DNA from: CAZRCZ01 sp964598765
Lineage (GTDB): Bacteria > Sumerlaeota > Sumerlaeia > MVZB01 > JAJFLK01
Reading direction: 5' to 3'
Assembly: GCA_964598765.1 (NCBI GenBank)
Contig: CAZRCZ010000006.1
Coordinates: 1-64,000 of the forward strand
DNA: 64,000 nucleotides
In this document: piece after piece, positions 41,851 through 51,526 of the stretch
How positions within the stretch are numbered: the first letter of the stretch is position 1
Layout: each line of letters begins with the position of its first letter
Program-made: the position numbers and the translations under genes
The notes under the pieces: generated by a model
Database searches by the model: none
Seen by the model: only the letters and a program-made list of their open reading frames with translations
What the model was told of the DNA's origin: nothing

Positions 41851-44166
41851 ATGAAGCGCGTTCTTTCGATGAATCTTCCCTTTACTCGTCGCGCGCGATG
41901 TTCTCTTTCTTTTCTTCTCCTGATCGCGCCTCATTGTTTGAGTTGCGCCGCTGAAGATTCGGAAAAAGCCAAGATGAAATCCATCGCCAAAGATTCGACC
42001 GCGTCGGAAAAGAAAGAGGGAGAAACGCGCAGACCGCTTCCTTCTCCTGACGAAATTGCCAAACTTCCCCCCGATGGCGGGCCGAATTACAACCGCCTGA
42101 TCTTTGAGAAAAGCCCCTATCTTCTCCAGCACGCGGGAAATCCGGTCAAGTGGTATCCGTGGGGGGAAGAAGCATTCGAAAAGGCGCGCAAGGAGGACAA
42201 GCCGGTTTTTCTTTCCATCGGCTACTCGACCTGCCATTGGTGTCACGTCATGGAGGTTGAATCGTTTGAGAACGAGCAGGTTGCCGAATTGCTGAATCGC
42301 AATTTTGTTTCGATCAAAGTGGACCGCGAGGAACGTCCCGACATTGACAACCTTTACATGAACGTCACGATCGGCTTGACCGGGAGCGGCGGCTGGCCGA
42401 TGACGGTCGTGCTGACTCCGGACCGAAAACCGTTTTTCGCCGGAACTTACTTTCCGCGAGAGAGCCAGTTTGGGCGGCTGGGTATGTTGGACCTTGTGCC
42501 GCGTTTGGCGGAGGCATGGAAAACCAAGCGGCAGGAAATCAACGAATCGGCGGATCAGATCGCCTCCGCGATCGGACGCGCGACGCCCAAAGCGACAGGG
42601 CAGACGCTGACCTCCGACACCCTGACCGCCGCGTATCGTCAGCTGTCCGGAAACTTCGATTCGGAGCGGGGCGGATTCGGACACGCTCCGAAGTTTCCGT
42701 CGCCGCATCAATTTTCATTCCTTCTGCGGTATGGCCGGAGAAGCGAGGACCCGCGCGCGGCGGAGATGGTCGAGAAGACGTTGTCCGCCATGCGGCGCGG
42801 CGGAATTTTCGACCACGTCGGATTCGGGTTTCATCGCTATTCGACCGATGCGGATTGGCTCGTTCCCCATTTTGAAAAAATGCTCTACGACCAAGCCATG
42901 CTCGGCATTGCTTATTCGGAGGCGCATCAGGCGACGGGCAAACGCGAATACGCGGAGACGGCGGGGGAGATTTTTACTTACGTTCTGCGCGACATGACTT
43001 CGCCCGAGGGAGGATTTTATTCCGCCGAGGACGCCGACAGCGAGGGGGTCGAGGGAAAATTTTATCTCTGGACGCCCGGGGAAATTCTGAAAATCTTGGG
43101 ACGCGAAGAGGGAGAACTCTTCAACAAAGTTTACAACGTGAAAGAAGGGGGCAATTTTCACGACGAAGCGGGAGGGGAAAAAACGGGCGGAAACATTCTT
43201 CATTTGGAGAAGCCGCCGGGCGAAATCGCCGAACAGCTCAAACTGAACGAAGCCGATTTGAGAAAGCGGTTGGAAACGTCGCGGGAAAAGTTGTTCGCGG
43301 TGCGAGAAAAAAGAATTCATCCGCTCAAGGACGACAAGATTCTGACCGATTGGAACGGATTGATGATCGCCGCGCTGGCGAAAGGATCGCAGGCGACGGG
43401 AAATCCGGAATTTGCCAAAGCCGCCGCGAGGGCCGCCGATTTTCTTCTCTCCAAACTGCGCGACGACAAGGGACGACTCCTGCATCGCTATCGTCAAGGC
43501 TCCGCCGCCATTCCCGCGCATCTGGACGATTACGCCTTTCTCATCTGGGGATTGCTTGAATTGTATGAAGCAACGTTCGAGGTTAAATATCTCCAAAGTG
43601 CGCTCGATTTGAATCAGACTCTCATCAAACATTTTCGGGACGCGGAGAACGGCGGCTTTTTCCTCACCGCCGACGACAGCGAAAAACTTTTGGTCCGCTC
43701 CAAGGAGGTCAACGACGGCGCGATTCCATCGGGCAATTCCGTGGCCGCGCTGAATCTCCTCCGCATCGGTCGAATCACCGGCGACGCGGAGATGGAAAAA
43801 AAAGCGGCGGCGATTTTCTCGGCGTTTTCCGCCTACGTGGGGCGTTATCCCGCCGGCGCGTGCCAATTGATGTGCGCGCTTGATTTCGCCCTCGGTCCCT
43901 CCTATGAAATCGTCATCGCGGGCAAACCGGGAGCCGAAGACGCTCAAACGATGCTCAAGGCGTTGCGGTCGAAATTCGCGCCGAACAAAATCGTCCTCTT
44001 CCGTGCCGACGGAGACAAAGACCCCGCCATCGCCCGAATCGCGCCTTTCACCAAGGATCAAACCGCGCTAGGCGGCAAAGCCACGGCTTACGTCTGCCAG
44101 AACTACGCCTGCAAAGCGCCAACAACCGATATCGGCGCAATGCTTGAAGGGATTACGACGAAATAG
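41851..44166 (+). CDS. exported DUF255 thioredoxin-like/N-acylglucosamine-epimerase-like protein
   Basis: The 771-residue protein has an export signal that could be a lipoprotein signal (LLLIAPHCLSCAAE). The DUF255 thioredoxin-like domain follows: FEKSPYLLQHAGNPVKWYPW, YSTCHWCHVMEVESF (CHWC, near residue 129) and VDREERPDIDNLYM. The rest is the alpha/alpha barrel (RGGIFDHVGFGFHRYSTDAD, EDADSEGVEGKFYLWTP, LTDWNGLMIAALAKG) typical of the YyaL/SSP411 family. The family's activity is uncertain; the C-x-x-C site suggests a redox step. It converges with argC across an inverted repeat. Confidence 0.92.
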   Translation: MKRVLSMNLPFTRRARCSLSFLLLIAPHCLSCAAEDSEKAKMKSIAKDSTASEKKEGETRRPLPSPDEIAKLPPDGGPNYNRLIFEKSPYLLQHAGNPVKWYPWGEEAFEKARKEDKPVFLSIGYSTCHWCHVMEVESFENEQVAELLNRNFVSIKVDREERPDIDNLYMNVTIGLTGSGGWPMTVVLTPDRKPFFAGTYFPRESQFGRLGMLDLVPRLAEAWKTKRQEINESADQIASAIGRATPKATGQTLTSDTLTAAYRQLSGNFDSERGGFGHAPKFPSPHQFSFLLRYGRRSEDPRAAEMVEKTLSAMRRGGIFDHVGFGFHRYSTDADWLVPHFEKMLYDQAMLGIAYSEAHQATGKREYAETAGEIFTYVLRDMTSPEGGFYSAEDADSEGVEGKFYLWTPGEILKILGREEGELFNKVYNVKEGGNFHDEAGGEKTGGNILHLEKPPGEIAEQLKLNEADLRKRLETSREKLFAVREKRIHPLKDDKILTDWNGLMIAALAKGSQATGNPEFAKAAARAADFLLSKLRDDKGRLLHRYRQGSAAIPAHLDDYAFLIWGLLELYEATFEVKYLQSALDLNQTLIKHFRDAENGGFFLTADDSEKLLVRSKEVNDGAIPSGNSVAALNLLRIGRITGDAEMEKKAAAIFSAFSAYVGRYPAGACQLMCALDFALGPSYEIVIAGKPGAEDAQTMLKALRSKFAPNKIVLFRADGDKDPAIARIAPFTKDQTALGGKATAYVCQNYACKAPTTDIGAMLEGITTK

Positions 44167-44239
44167 GACACGGATGAACACGGATGACACGGATCATTGC
44201 CGCAAAATCCTTCCGTGTTAATCCGCGTCATCCGTGTCC
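44166..44239. repeat. inverted 'GACACGGATGAACACGGATG' repeat between convergent genes
   Basis: The left arm (44166-44193) reads ggacacggatgaacacggat and so on; the right arm (44212-44239) is its approximate complement. Both are built from an 'acacggat' word. It starts at the DUF255 stop and ends 19 bases before the argC stop. It could end transcription from both sides. A related piece lies near 60275-60292. Confidence 0.65.
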
Positions 44240-44257
44240 GACAATCTGGTTCGCTTC

Positions 44258-45313
44258 TTAAGAAACTGCGCTTTTGCTCGCCGAATCTGGCAAAAGCCCC
44301 AGCGTTTCGGGAAGGCCAAATAAGATGTTCATCGCCTGAATCGCCTGACTTGCCGCGCCTTTGGCGAGGTTGTCGGTCGCCGAGACGACAATCAAGACGT
44401 TGCTGTACGCATCGAGCGTCAGACCGACGTCGCAAAAGTTGGTGAAGGCCACCGCGCCGGTTGAGGGAATCTGTCCCATCTCCAAGAGCCGAACGAAAGG
44501 GCGTCCCGAATAAAAATCGCGATAGATCGCGTGAATCGCCTCGGCGGTTGTAGGTTTCAACAACGGAATCGTCGAAGTCGCCAGTATCCCGCGATTCATC
44601 GGGACCAGATGCGGCGTGAAGGTGATCTTGATTTTGCGTCCCGCCAATCGCGCCAGTTTTTCCTCGATCTCCGGCCGGTGGCGATGTTTGCCGACGCCGT
44701 AGGCCGTCGCCGATTCGTTGCACTCGACGAAAAGATATTGCTCCTCCGTTTTTCGTCCCGCGCCGGAGACGCCGCTCATCGCGTTGACGACGATGCGGTC
44801 GAGATCGAACTCCGCGCCCCGTTTCATCAATGGAGCCAATCCCAAAAGCGTCGTCGTCGGATAACATCCCGGACAAGCCAGCCCGGCGGCTCCGGGAATT
44901 TCGCCGCCGAAAAGTTCGGGAAGGGCGTAGGGAAATTTCGCGTTCAGTTCGGGAGCCAGATGCTTGACGCCGTAGGTCGCCTCGAACGTCGCCACGTCGT
45001 CGAACCGAAAATCGGCGGAAAGGTCCACGACCTTCACGCCCGCCTGAACCAGCGGCTTGGCGTAATCCTGCGCGGTCGTGTGAGGGAGACTGAGGATCAC
45101 AGCGTCGCATCGCCGCGCAAGCGCGCTCAAATCCAGCGGCTCGATGGGCGCCGCGACCAGTCCGCGCAAGGCGGGAAAATACCGCCCGATCGGCTCCGGT
45201 TTTTCCACCCGCGCCATGAGGCAGGCGATTTCCGCTTCGGGATGCCCCGCGAGCCAGCGCAGGGCTTCTCCGGCGGTGTAGGCTTTGGCTCCGATGATGC
45301 CGACGCGAATCAT
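44258..45313 (-). CDS. argC: N-acetyl-gamma-glutamyl-phosphate reductase
   Basis: This is the third step of arginine synthesis. From the ATG at 45313 it has 351 residues. The frame extends to 45430, but the glycine-rich NADP motif GIIGAKAYTAGEALRWLAGH begins at this start. The catalytic cysteine is in GLACPGCYPTTTLLGLAP. Other signatures are DLSADFRFDD, SGVSGAGRKTEEQYLF and HRHRPEIEEKL with FTPHLVPMNRGILAT. No other arg gene is near. It is divergent from the GT2 gene with about 85 bases between. Confidence 0.96.
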   Translation of the reverse strand: MIRVGIIGAKAYTAGEALRWLAGHPEAEIACLMARVEKPEPIGRYFPALRGLVAAPIEPLDLSALARRCDAVILSLPHTTAQDYAKPLVQAGVKVVDLSADFRFDDVATFEATYGVKHLAPELNAKFPYALPELFGGEIPGAAGLACPGCYPTTTLLGLAPLMKRGAEFDLDRIVVNAMSGVSGAGRKTEEQYLFVECNESATAYGVGKHRHRPEIEEKLARLAGRKIKITFTPHLVPMNRGILATSTIPLLKPTTAEAIHAIYRDFYSGRPFVRLLEMGQIPSTGAVAFTNFCDVGLTLDAYSNVLIVVSATDNLAKGAASQAIQAMNILFGLPETLGLLPDSASKSAVS

Positions 45314-45398
45314 GGGAGATTTTAGGCGATGCGCCGTCGTTTTGCCAATGTTCCTTGAAAAATCCCCCATTTCCATCTTCAATGCCGGAAAGGAATGG

Positions 45399-46226
45399 AT
45401 GCAGGCGATGGAAACGAAATCATGCCCCACGGGCGGGAAGGACGAATCGGGCGGCGCGGTCCCCTCCGAACGCTCGACCTTTCTTGAGGATCAGGAAGCC
45501 AATCCCGTCGAGATTTCCGTGGTCATTCCGGCCTACAACGAATTGATCCGCCTTCCGCCGACGCTTCGGACGGTGGAGGATTACCTGAAAAACAATTTTT
45601 CAAAGTGGCAAATCATCGTCGCCGACGACGGCTCGACCGACGGCTCGGTCGAGCAACTGGAGCCTCAGTTCCCGAACGTCTATTTTCTCCGCGCGCCGCG
45701 CAATCAGGGCAAAGGGGCGGCGGTTCGGCGCGGGATGCTCGCCGCGCAGGGGCGGCTGGTTCTGTTCAGCGACGCCGATCTCTCGACGCCGATTGACGAA
45801 TTGGAGGGAATGAAGCGCGCGATTTTGGAGGGGCCTTGCGACGTCGCCATCGCCTCGCGCGGATTGCCGGAATCCAAACTGGAGGTCCGCCAACCGTGGT
45901 GGCGCGAGCTTTCGGGACGGACGTTTAATCTGCTCGTTCGTCTGTTGTCCGGTCTTCCGTTTCACGATACGCAGTGCGGATTCAAACTTTTCACGCGCAA
46001 ATCGGCGCGGGAGATTTTCAGCCGGATGCAAAGCGACCGTTGGGCGTTCGACGTCGAGGCGCTGATGATCGCCCGGCTCCTGAATTTCCAAGTCCGCGAA
46101 TGTCCCGTCCGCTGGATCAACGCCGAGGGGTCGAAGATCAAACTGAGCCGCGACGCCCCGCGCATGTTGGCCGACATCATTCGCTTCCGGTTGAGGTTGC
46201 GGAAAGAATCAGGGATCAAACCCTGA
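45399..46226 (+). CDS. family 2 glycosyltransferase (dolichyl/polyprenyl-phosphate sugar synthase-like)
   Basis: The ATG at 45399 has AGGA six bases upstream; the open frame to 45285 overlaps the divergent argC start. The 275-residue protein has ISVVIPAYNELIRLPPTLRT, VADDGSTDGS, RNQGKGAAVRRGM and the DxD-type SDADLSTP. FHDTQCGFKLFTRKSA and the acidic WAFDVEALMIA complete the set. This is the Alg5/DPM1 class that moves a sugar from a nucleotide donor to a polyprenyl phosphate carrier. It has no C-terminal membrane anchor. It could feed the GT-C-type proteins at 14.6 and 63 kb; that is inference. Confidence 0.9.
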   Translation: MQAMETKSCPTGGKDESGGAVPSERSTFLEDQEANPVEISVVIPAYNELIRLPPTLRTVEDYLKNNFSKWQIIVADDGSTDGSVEQLEPQFPNVYFLRAPRNQGKGAAVRRGMLAAQGRLVLFSDADLSTPIDELEGMKRAILEGPCDVAIASRGLPESKLEVRQPWWRELSGRTFNLLVRLLSGLPFHDTQCGFKLFTRKSAREIFSRMQSDRWAFDVEALMIARLLNFQVRECPVRWINAEGSKIKLSRDAPRMLADIIRFRLRLRKESGIKP

Positions 46227-46349
46227 AGTTTCGCGTCTCCGCGTTCTTCGCGGCTGAATTTTCGCAATTAGTGACGATTAGTGAAAACTAGTGGTTCCTA
46301 TGCGCAATTCTCCCAATCCCTCACGCGGTTGGGCTTCGGCTTGCTGAAA

Positions 46350-46379
46350 TCGAATTGCTTTTCTAGTAAACGTCCCCCC
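46350..46379 (+). repeat. GTAAACGTCCCCC-type repeat at the 3' end of an orphan gene
   Basis: The stretch cgaattgcttttctag plus taaacgtcccccct nearly matches 228-255. Its 'cta' supplies the stop codon of the minus-strand lipoprotein gene, whose last residues (GDVY) are also repeat-encoded. Confidence 0.6.
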
Positions 46380-47655
46380 TTGCCCGAATTCCCGCCTCAG
46401 AATTCCCAACGTCAATGCTTACGGATAAGATGCCGGTTTGGAGCCTTTGATAGGGTTTTCCATTGATTTGGAGAGGGATCATGTCGCACGTTAAGCACCC
46501 CGTGTTATCGGCTGTTTGCGTGAGAATGCCAATCCGGCCGGAGACGAGCACGGTGTCCTTGGTTCGCCCAATCACAGCGCACTTCCAACCGGATGGAAGG
46601 TCGGCCAGCTTACGCGAGGAGATACCCGGGGGGGTTACCCCTAGAGGCGCTTCAAAAATGGTACCGTCCGAGATGCCACTAGCGTGGGTGTAAGAATAGA
46701 CGCTCAGCAGGATTGCGGACTCGTCAGGGGTAATATAGGCACTTCTTATGAACTGCCTATCCAGCGTGTAGAGAGTTGTTTCGTCGCCGGATGCGATGTC
46801 CCTTTTGATCAAGGAATCGGAAAAGTCATCCCGAGAGTTTCTGAGCGTCGAATACAAAATTGCATTGCTTTTCGGGTATTTCAGGAGCAATCGTGCATCC
46901 CGCGTAATCTGGCCGTAGAGCTCGTTAATTCTGTCCGACCAAGGCCCCGGGTCTGTAGTCGAGGGTCGCTCCAACCAATGCACGAGAATGCTCTCGGTTC
47001 TCTTGTCCCCCTTCTGCTCGATGCAAACCAACCCGGCCTCCGTAATTGCAAGGCTAATGGGAAGGGCATCCGTAGGACATTTCCCGATAATCCTTCGCTT
47101 CTCTTGCAAGTAGCTCACTTCTAGAATGCACCACTTCTCGAGGCTAACCGGAGGCAATTTACTACCGGGACCGAACGGATCGGTTAGTGGGGATTCTTTT
47201 TTAATGTCGGGAAAACTCATTGGCGTAGCGACGTAGATGCTACCGCGACCGGGGTCCACGCGCCATACTGTATACGAACTGGACAGAACCAATCCATCAT
47301 CGGCCCTATCGCCCTCCTTCAAAAGACACCTGTCCACATGTGTCTCCATGTTTGTTTCGATGATCCCTGCACTGGTTAGATAAATCGACCTCGTCGCGCT
47401 TTCGCTGACTATATCGAAGACAGAAGTCACGTCGGGAACCTCTTGCGCATGGAAAGCCTTGGGTAAGGGGATGGAGACGTTTCCGATCACGGGCTGTCCG
47501 CGTGAGCACCCTGGCCATGCGGAGATCATCCAGATGCATAATACGAGCAAAAGCTTCAGAGTGCCGTCAGTCGCCTTGGTAATCAATACGAATCTCTGAT
47601 CATTGGGGGCGTTTGCTCGAAAAGTAATTCGTTTTTCCATCATTTGAACGTCCAT
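46363..47655 (-). CDS. orphan lipoprotein, probably propeller-like
   Basis: The protein of about 425 residues (start 47643 or 47655) has a hydrophobic segment LLLVLCIWMISAWPGC with a lipobox-like end, so it is likely an outer- or inner-membrane lipoprotein. The mature part shows repeating beta-strand patterns such as SIYLTSAGIIETN, SIYVATPMSFPDI, AILYSTLRNS and AYITPDESAILLSVYSY, the last two like propeller blades. I recognise no family. Base composition is AT-richer than the neighbouring esterase and GT2 genes, and the 3' end merges with the GTAAACG-type repeat. It is likely an acquired gene. Confidence 0.65.
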   Translation of the reverse strand: MDVQMMEKRITFRANAPNDQRFVLITKATDGTLKLLLVLCIWMISAWPGCSRGQPVIGNVSIPLPKAFHAQEVPDVTSVFDIVSESATRSIYLTSAGIIETNMETHVDRCLLKEGDRADDGLVLSSSYTVWRVDPGRGSIYVATPMSFPDIKKESPLTDPFGPGSKLPPVSLEKWCILEVSYLQEKRRIIGKCPTDALPISLAITEAGLVCIEQKGDKRTESILVHWLERPSTTDPGPWSDRINELYGQITRDARLLLKYPKSNAILYSTLRNSRDDFSDSLIKRDIASGDETTLYTLDRQFIRSAYITPDESAILLSVYSYTHASGISDGTIFEAPLGVTPPGISSRKLADLPSGWKCAVIGRTKDTVLVSGRIGILTQTADNTGCLTCDMIPLQINGKPYQRLQTGILSVSIDVGNSEAGIRARGDVY

Positions 47656-47700
47656 GGCGCCATCGTGTTTTCCATCTTTCCCGCGAAGCCGGAAATCGCG

Positions 47701-48807
47701 CTATCGTTGTTCAGGCTTCAATCGGTTGACCAAAAACGCGACCATTTCCTCGTCGGCGGAATTGAGCGCATCCCCCTTGGGATCCTTGCTTTTGTAGTCG
47801 TCCGTGTGGCGGACGATGCACTCGATCTTGAGCGCGTCCATTTTTTCCTTCAGAAGATATCCGAACCGTGGATGGTGAATTCCGGCGCCCGGTTGCGGCT
47901 GTCCCGTGATGCGTTTGCCGAAATCGGGATAGTTGAGGGTCGGGCCGGTGTTCGGACCCGGAGGAAGTTTTTCCTTCGGTTCATTGTAAACCATGAAAAC
48001 CGGCGGATCGTCGGCGGTGAGATAATTGATCGCCGAGGCTTCTTCGTAAAGCTTGTAAGACTTCGGTGTGTCCAACTCCTCTTGGGTGATGCCATAGAAC
48101 TGCGTCAGGGCCTGATGCTCGTAGGCGCGTCCGCCGATGTTCTCCCGAATCCAGCGCGGATCGTAGGAGCTCTGCGCGCCAATCACCGCCGCGCACGCGA
48201 CGCGCGACGATTCGCGCAAAATCGGATCCGAACTTTTCGGATCGGCCAGATCGTCATGGAACGCGATCCAGAGCGAAATCCCCGCTCCGGCGGAACTCCC
48301 CATCGCCGCGATGCGTTTGGGGTCCAGATTCCATTCCTTGACTTTGGTTCGCAGGAACTGAACCGCCCGCGCGCCGTCGAGCATCGGCCCCGGAAACGGC
48401 GCGTGTTGCGAGAGGCGATAATTGATCGAAGCGACGGAAATTCCGGCCTTCAGCGCCAAATCCAAAAATCGCCCGTCGAGGTTATCCTTGCTCCCGCCGC
48501 GAAAACCTCCGCCGTGAATGAAAATCACGAGCGGCGTCGGCTTGTCGGACTTGGCTTTCCACAAATCCAGAATGTTGCGCTCGTGCGGGCCGTAGGCGAA
48601 GTCGGCGCAATCGGGTTGCGGTTTGGTCGAGGTTCTTCTCTCCGTCCCTTTCGCTCCCGTTCGATCGGAGGGTTTATCCCCCTTTTTTTCCGCCGTCTTT
48701 TCCGCCGCCTTATCGGCAGATTGTCTGGGCGCCGATTTCGGCTCCTGCGCCGCCAAAACCGCCGCCATGAAAACCCACGCCGCAATCCATCCGCATTTCG
48801 GTCTCAT
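47701..48807 (-). CDS. exported alpha/beta-hydrolase (BD-FAE-like esterase)
   Basis: The 368-residue protein has a signal peptide (WIAAWVFMAAVLAAQ) and a charged, low-complexity stretch (about 25-65). The hydrolase domain follows: LVIFIHGGGFRGGSKDN gives the oxyanion HGGG, MGSSAGAGISLWIAFHDD the nucleophile serine, and IHHPRFGYLLKEKMD the C-terminal part. The His of the triad is probably in VRHTDDYKSKD. Related enzymes remove acetyl or feruloyl groups from polysaccharides. The substrate is not determined. It is followed by an AT-richer orphan gene downstream. Confidence 0.9.
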   Translation of the reverse strand: MRPKCGWIAAWVFMAAVLAAQEPKSAPRQSADKAAEKTAEKKGDKPSDRTGAKGTERRTSTKPQPDCADFAYGPHERNILDLWKAKSDKPTPLVIFIHGGGFRGGSKDNLDGRFLDLALKAGISVASINYRLSQHAPFPGPMLDGARAVQFLRTKVKEWNLDPKRIAAMGSSAGAGISLWIAFHDDLADPKSSDPILRESSRVACAAVIGAQSSYDPRWIRENIGGRAYEHQALTQFYGITQEELDTPKSYKLYEEASAINYLTADDPPVFMVYNEPKEKLPPGPNTGPTLNYPDFGKRITGQPQPGAGIHHPRFGYLLKEKMDALKIECIVRHTDDYKSKDPKGDALNSADEEMVAFLVNRLKPEQR

Positions 48808-48897
48808 CTTTGGTCGTCTCCCTCTTGCCCCATGAAATCATCCGCGGATTTCGATTGCAAGGGCTTGCAATCATGGAAATCGCAAGACCGCGAAGAA

Positions 48898-49929
48898 TCA
48901 GTCGCTCTTTCGGGGCGTCACTTGAACGTGCGATTGCGCGGCAAAAAACAGACCGATCACCACGATGGGAACAAACTGAACCAGATGCATCACGACCGCG
49001 TAGGAAAAGGCAATGGTTTGATCCGATTGAACGCCCAAAACCTTGAGCGCGAAGACGCACCCGGCCTCGAACAATCCCCAATAACCGGGAGCCGCCGGAA
49101 TCAGAATGAAAATCCCGATTAACGTCACAATGGCCATGGATTGAAGGAGACTCAGGTTTTGAACGCCGGTCATGCCGTAGGCGAGGGCGAGGTTGGCCAC
49201 GGCGACGAGCAACCAAAGCAGAAGGGAATACCCGACGACCCCAGCCAAGTTACGAAGATTTCGGACCGATTCAAAACCCTGAACGACGCCGCGAATAATT
49301 TCCACGAGTTTGAGCGCGAGACCTTCGGGCATGGCGGGGAATCCCCGGATCGCGGCGGCGAGCAACCGCTCGACGGGGGGAATGAGAAGCGAGATCACGC
49401 CGCCAGCCAAAATCAGACAGGCCACGATGATCTTGTTGACCAGCGGACCGAGCATCGAGCCTTGAATCACGAATTTTCCCATTTCGACCCGCACGTTCGG
49501 ATCAATCGGCGGGAGAAACGCGAGCGAAACCGCAAGAAAGAGCAGAAGCGTCACGCCATCGAAAATCCGCTCGCTCACGACCGTCGCCAGGGCGATTGGA
49601 AGTCCGGTTTCCTCTCTTTTGGAAACGTAAAAGGCGCGGACGACCTCGCCGACGCGCCCCGGCATGATGCTGTTGAACGCGAAACAAATCATGATCGGAC
49701 GGATAAGTTTACGGCCTGACAGTTGGTAGTTCGGACGAAAGAGAAGTCCCCATCGCGCGGCGCGCAGATACATGCTCCAATAGAAAAAAAAGAGGCTTGC
49801 CAGCAACGCGAGGGGATGGGTCGAGAGCACCGCCGCTTTGAAATCGCTCAGGTGAACGTCCTTCAAGACCCAATAAATGCAGGCGAATGAAACCAGCGCT
49901 CCTACCACGAGCGTGATTTTTTGTTTCAT
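48898..49929 (-). CDS. flippase-like membrane protein (LPG synthase TM region family, UPF0104)
   Basis: The 343-residue protein has about eight to nine membrane helices and the family stretches WSMYLRAARWGLLFRP, FAFNSIMPGRVGEVVRAFYV and GIFILIPAAPGYWGLFEAGC. Relatives include AglD and MprF-type transmembrane domains and are thought to move lipid-linked sugars or lipids. The ATG at 49929 is preceded by a CACAGAGGCACAGAGA-type repeat ending in GGTGAAAATAAT. The in-frame extension to 49968 is repeat translation. It lies in the opposite orientation to engB, near larC. Confidence 0.85.
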   Translation of the reverse strand: MKQKITLVVGALVSFACIYWVLKDVHLSDFKAAVLSTHPLALLASLFFFYWSMYLRAARWGLLFRPNYQLSGRKLIRPIMICFAFNSIMPGRVGEVVRAFYVSKREETGLPIALATVVSERIFDGVTLLLFLAVSLAFLPPIDPNVRVEMGKFVIQGSMLGPLVNKIIVACLILAGGVISLLIPPVERLLAAAIRGFPAMPEGLALKLVEIIRGVVQGFESVRNLRNLAGVVGYSLLLWLLVAVANLALAYGMTGVQNLSLLQSMAIVTLIGIFILIPAAPGYWGLFEAGCVFALKVLGVQSDQTIAFSYAVVMHLVQFVPIVVIGLFFAAQSHVQVTPRKSD

Positions 49930-49930
49930 A

Positions 49931-50136
49931 TTATTTTCACCACAGAGGCACAGAGAGGAATTGGACATGCAAATAGTGTTCGAGAAAATGGAGGTTCTTT
50001 GATTTTCTCACAAGACTGTCGTTCTCCCGCTTCCCTGTATTTTGCAAACATCATTTGCGTTTGTTCTTTTTGCGGGTCGTTTATTTCTTCCGTCAACTTA
50101 GAGGGTTCCAAGAACCTCTCTTTGCCTCTGTGGTGA
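49931..50136. repeat. inverted pair of CACAGAGGCACAGAGA repeats
   Basis: The left copy (49931-49957) reads accacagaggcacagagagg. The right copy (50103-50135) reads aacctctctttgcctctgtg then gtgaaa. They face away from each other in the gap between the flippase gene start and the larC stop. The right copy ends shortly before the larC stop. Confidence 0.7.
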
Positions 50137-50141
50137 AATCC

Positions 50142-51389
50142 CTAGTTTGAATCAGCTTGGCACTCAGAATTCTTCGGATGCGGAAAATATCGCTCTTCGA
50201 TTGCGCATCGCGCCACGTCCATGACTTCGCGCAACGGACGCCCGGAGGAAGCGGCGACGCTCCGGCACGATTCAAATTCCGGACTTACTTTCAGAACGGC
50301 GTCTCCCCACAATCCCACCTTCACCGCGATGGAACCGAGCGGGGTTTCGACCGATTCGATCCGTCGGCGAAGACAAAATCGCTCCGCCTTGGCGACGCGA
50401 AGCCCGAAGGTGGAGGTCTCGCGGAAAATCATTTCGGCCAATCGGTCCTGATCCGCCGCGTGGCAGAGAACGCGCAAATGATGGCCGGGACGGTTCTTTT
50501 TCATCTGCGCGGGCTGGAATTGAACGTCCCGCGCGCCCGCGGACAAAAGTTTTTCCATTAAGTATCCGATCACTTGCGGCGAGAGATCGTCAACTTCGGT
50601 TTCCAAGGAAAGAATTTCCTCGCGGTCCACGGGGAGCGTGGTTGCAAGGGATTCCCTCTCTCCCAAAGAGGCGCGGAGATAATTGGGATGTCCTTCGATC
50701 TGGCGCGTTCCCGCCCCGTAACCGATGGCGTGAATTTTGAACGCTCCCCCCGTCTCTTTTCCGTCGCTCCCGCTTTCCTCCAAGAGCGCGCGCAAAATCG
50801 CCGCGCCGGTCGGCGTCGTCAATTCCCCCTGAATTTCGGTCGCGGCGATGGGAAGTCCCTTCAAAATTTCCGCCGTCGCGGGAGCCGGAACGGGCATGAC
50901 GCCGTGGGCGCATTGAATTGTCCCGTTGCCGACGGCAACCGCCGAAGCGGAGAAACTTTCGATCCCCAACAACTCCACGCCCAGCATCGCTCCGGCGACG
51001 TCCACGATGGCGTCCTTCGCGCCGACCTCGTGGAAATGAACTTTCTCAACGGTCGTTCCGTGAACGCGGGCCTCGGCCTCGGCCAAAAGCTCGTAAGCGC
51101 GGATGGCGCGTTGGGTCGTCTTCTCGCTCAGATGCGCCGCGCGAACTTTTTCGACGATGTGTTTCAAGTGCGAATGTTTGTGCGGGTCCTCCTGAACCTC
51201 AACATGGACCAGCGTTCCCATGATTCCGGCGCGCTTGATTTTTTCGGCGCGCAAGTGAAACTGGCCGATGGGAAGACCTGAAAGTCGCTCTTCCAAATCC
51301 CCAACCTCGACACCCAAATCCACCAACGCGCCTAGCGTCATGTCGCCGCTAATGCCGTTAAAACAATCGAAATGGAGATGTTTGACCAT
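50142..51389 (-). CDS. larC: nickel-pincer cofactor biosynthesis protein LarC
   Basis: LarC inserts nickel into the pyridinium-bis-thiocarboxylate cofactor used by lactate racemase and related enzymes. The 415-residue protein (DUF111) has HFDCFNGISGDMTLGALVDL and HFHEVGAKDAIVDVAGA near residue 120. VMPVPAPATAEILKGLP, GELTTPTGAAILRALLEE and ETEVDDLSPQVIGYLMEKL are also present. The His-rich DPHKHSHLKHIVEK stretch may help bind metal. In some bacteria larC is split by a programmed frameshift (LarC1/LarC2); here it is one frame. larA, larB and larE are not in this window. Confidence 0.93.
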   Translation of the reverse strand: MVKHLHFDCFNGISGDMTLGALVDLGVEVGDLEERLSGLPIGQFHLRAEKIKRAGIMGTLVHVEVQEDPHKHSHLKHIVEKVRAAHLSEKTTQRAIRAYELLAEAEARVHGTTVEKVHFHEVGAKDAIVDVAGAMLGVELLGIESFSASAVAVGNGTIQCAHGVMPVPAPATAEILKGLPIAATEIQGELTTPTGAAILRALLEESGSDGKETGGAFKIHAIGYGAGTRQIEGHPNYLRASLGERESLATTLPVDREEILSLETEVDDLSPQVIGYLMEKLLSAGARDVQFQPAQMKKNRPGHHLRVLCHAADQDRLAEMIFRETSTFGLRVAKAERFCLRRRIESVETPLGSIAVKVGLWGDAVLKVSPEFESCRSVAASSGRPLREVMDVARCAIEERYFPHPKNSECQADSN

Positions 51390-51526
51390 GATTCGCGTTT
51401 AGTAGCAATTGTTTCTTTCGCCGTTTTTCCGCGCGGGTGAAGAATGATGCAGGGCGGGAAAAAAGTAAAGGCGGTAATGGGTGTTCTTTCGACGTGCAAC
51501 ACGCAACGAGTGGCGCGCGTCCGTCT

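Noticed and set aside
40439..41854. 471-codon plus-strand frame
   Set aside because: Antisense of the LivK-like binding protein gene with no domain likeness.
47644..49122. 492-codon plus-strand frame
   Set aside because: Antisense of the esterase and part of the flippase-like gene; Arg-rich shadow.
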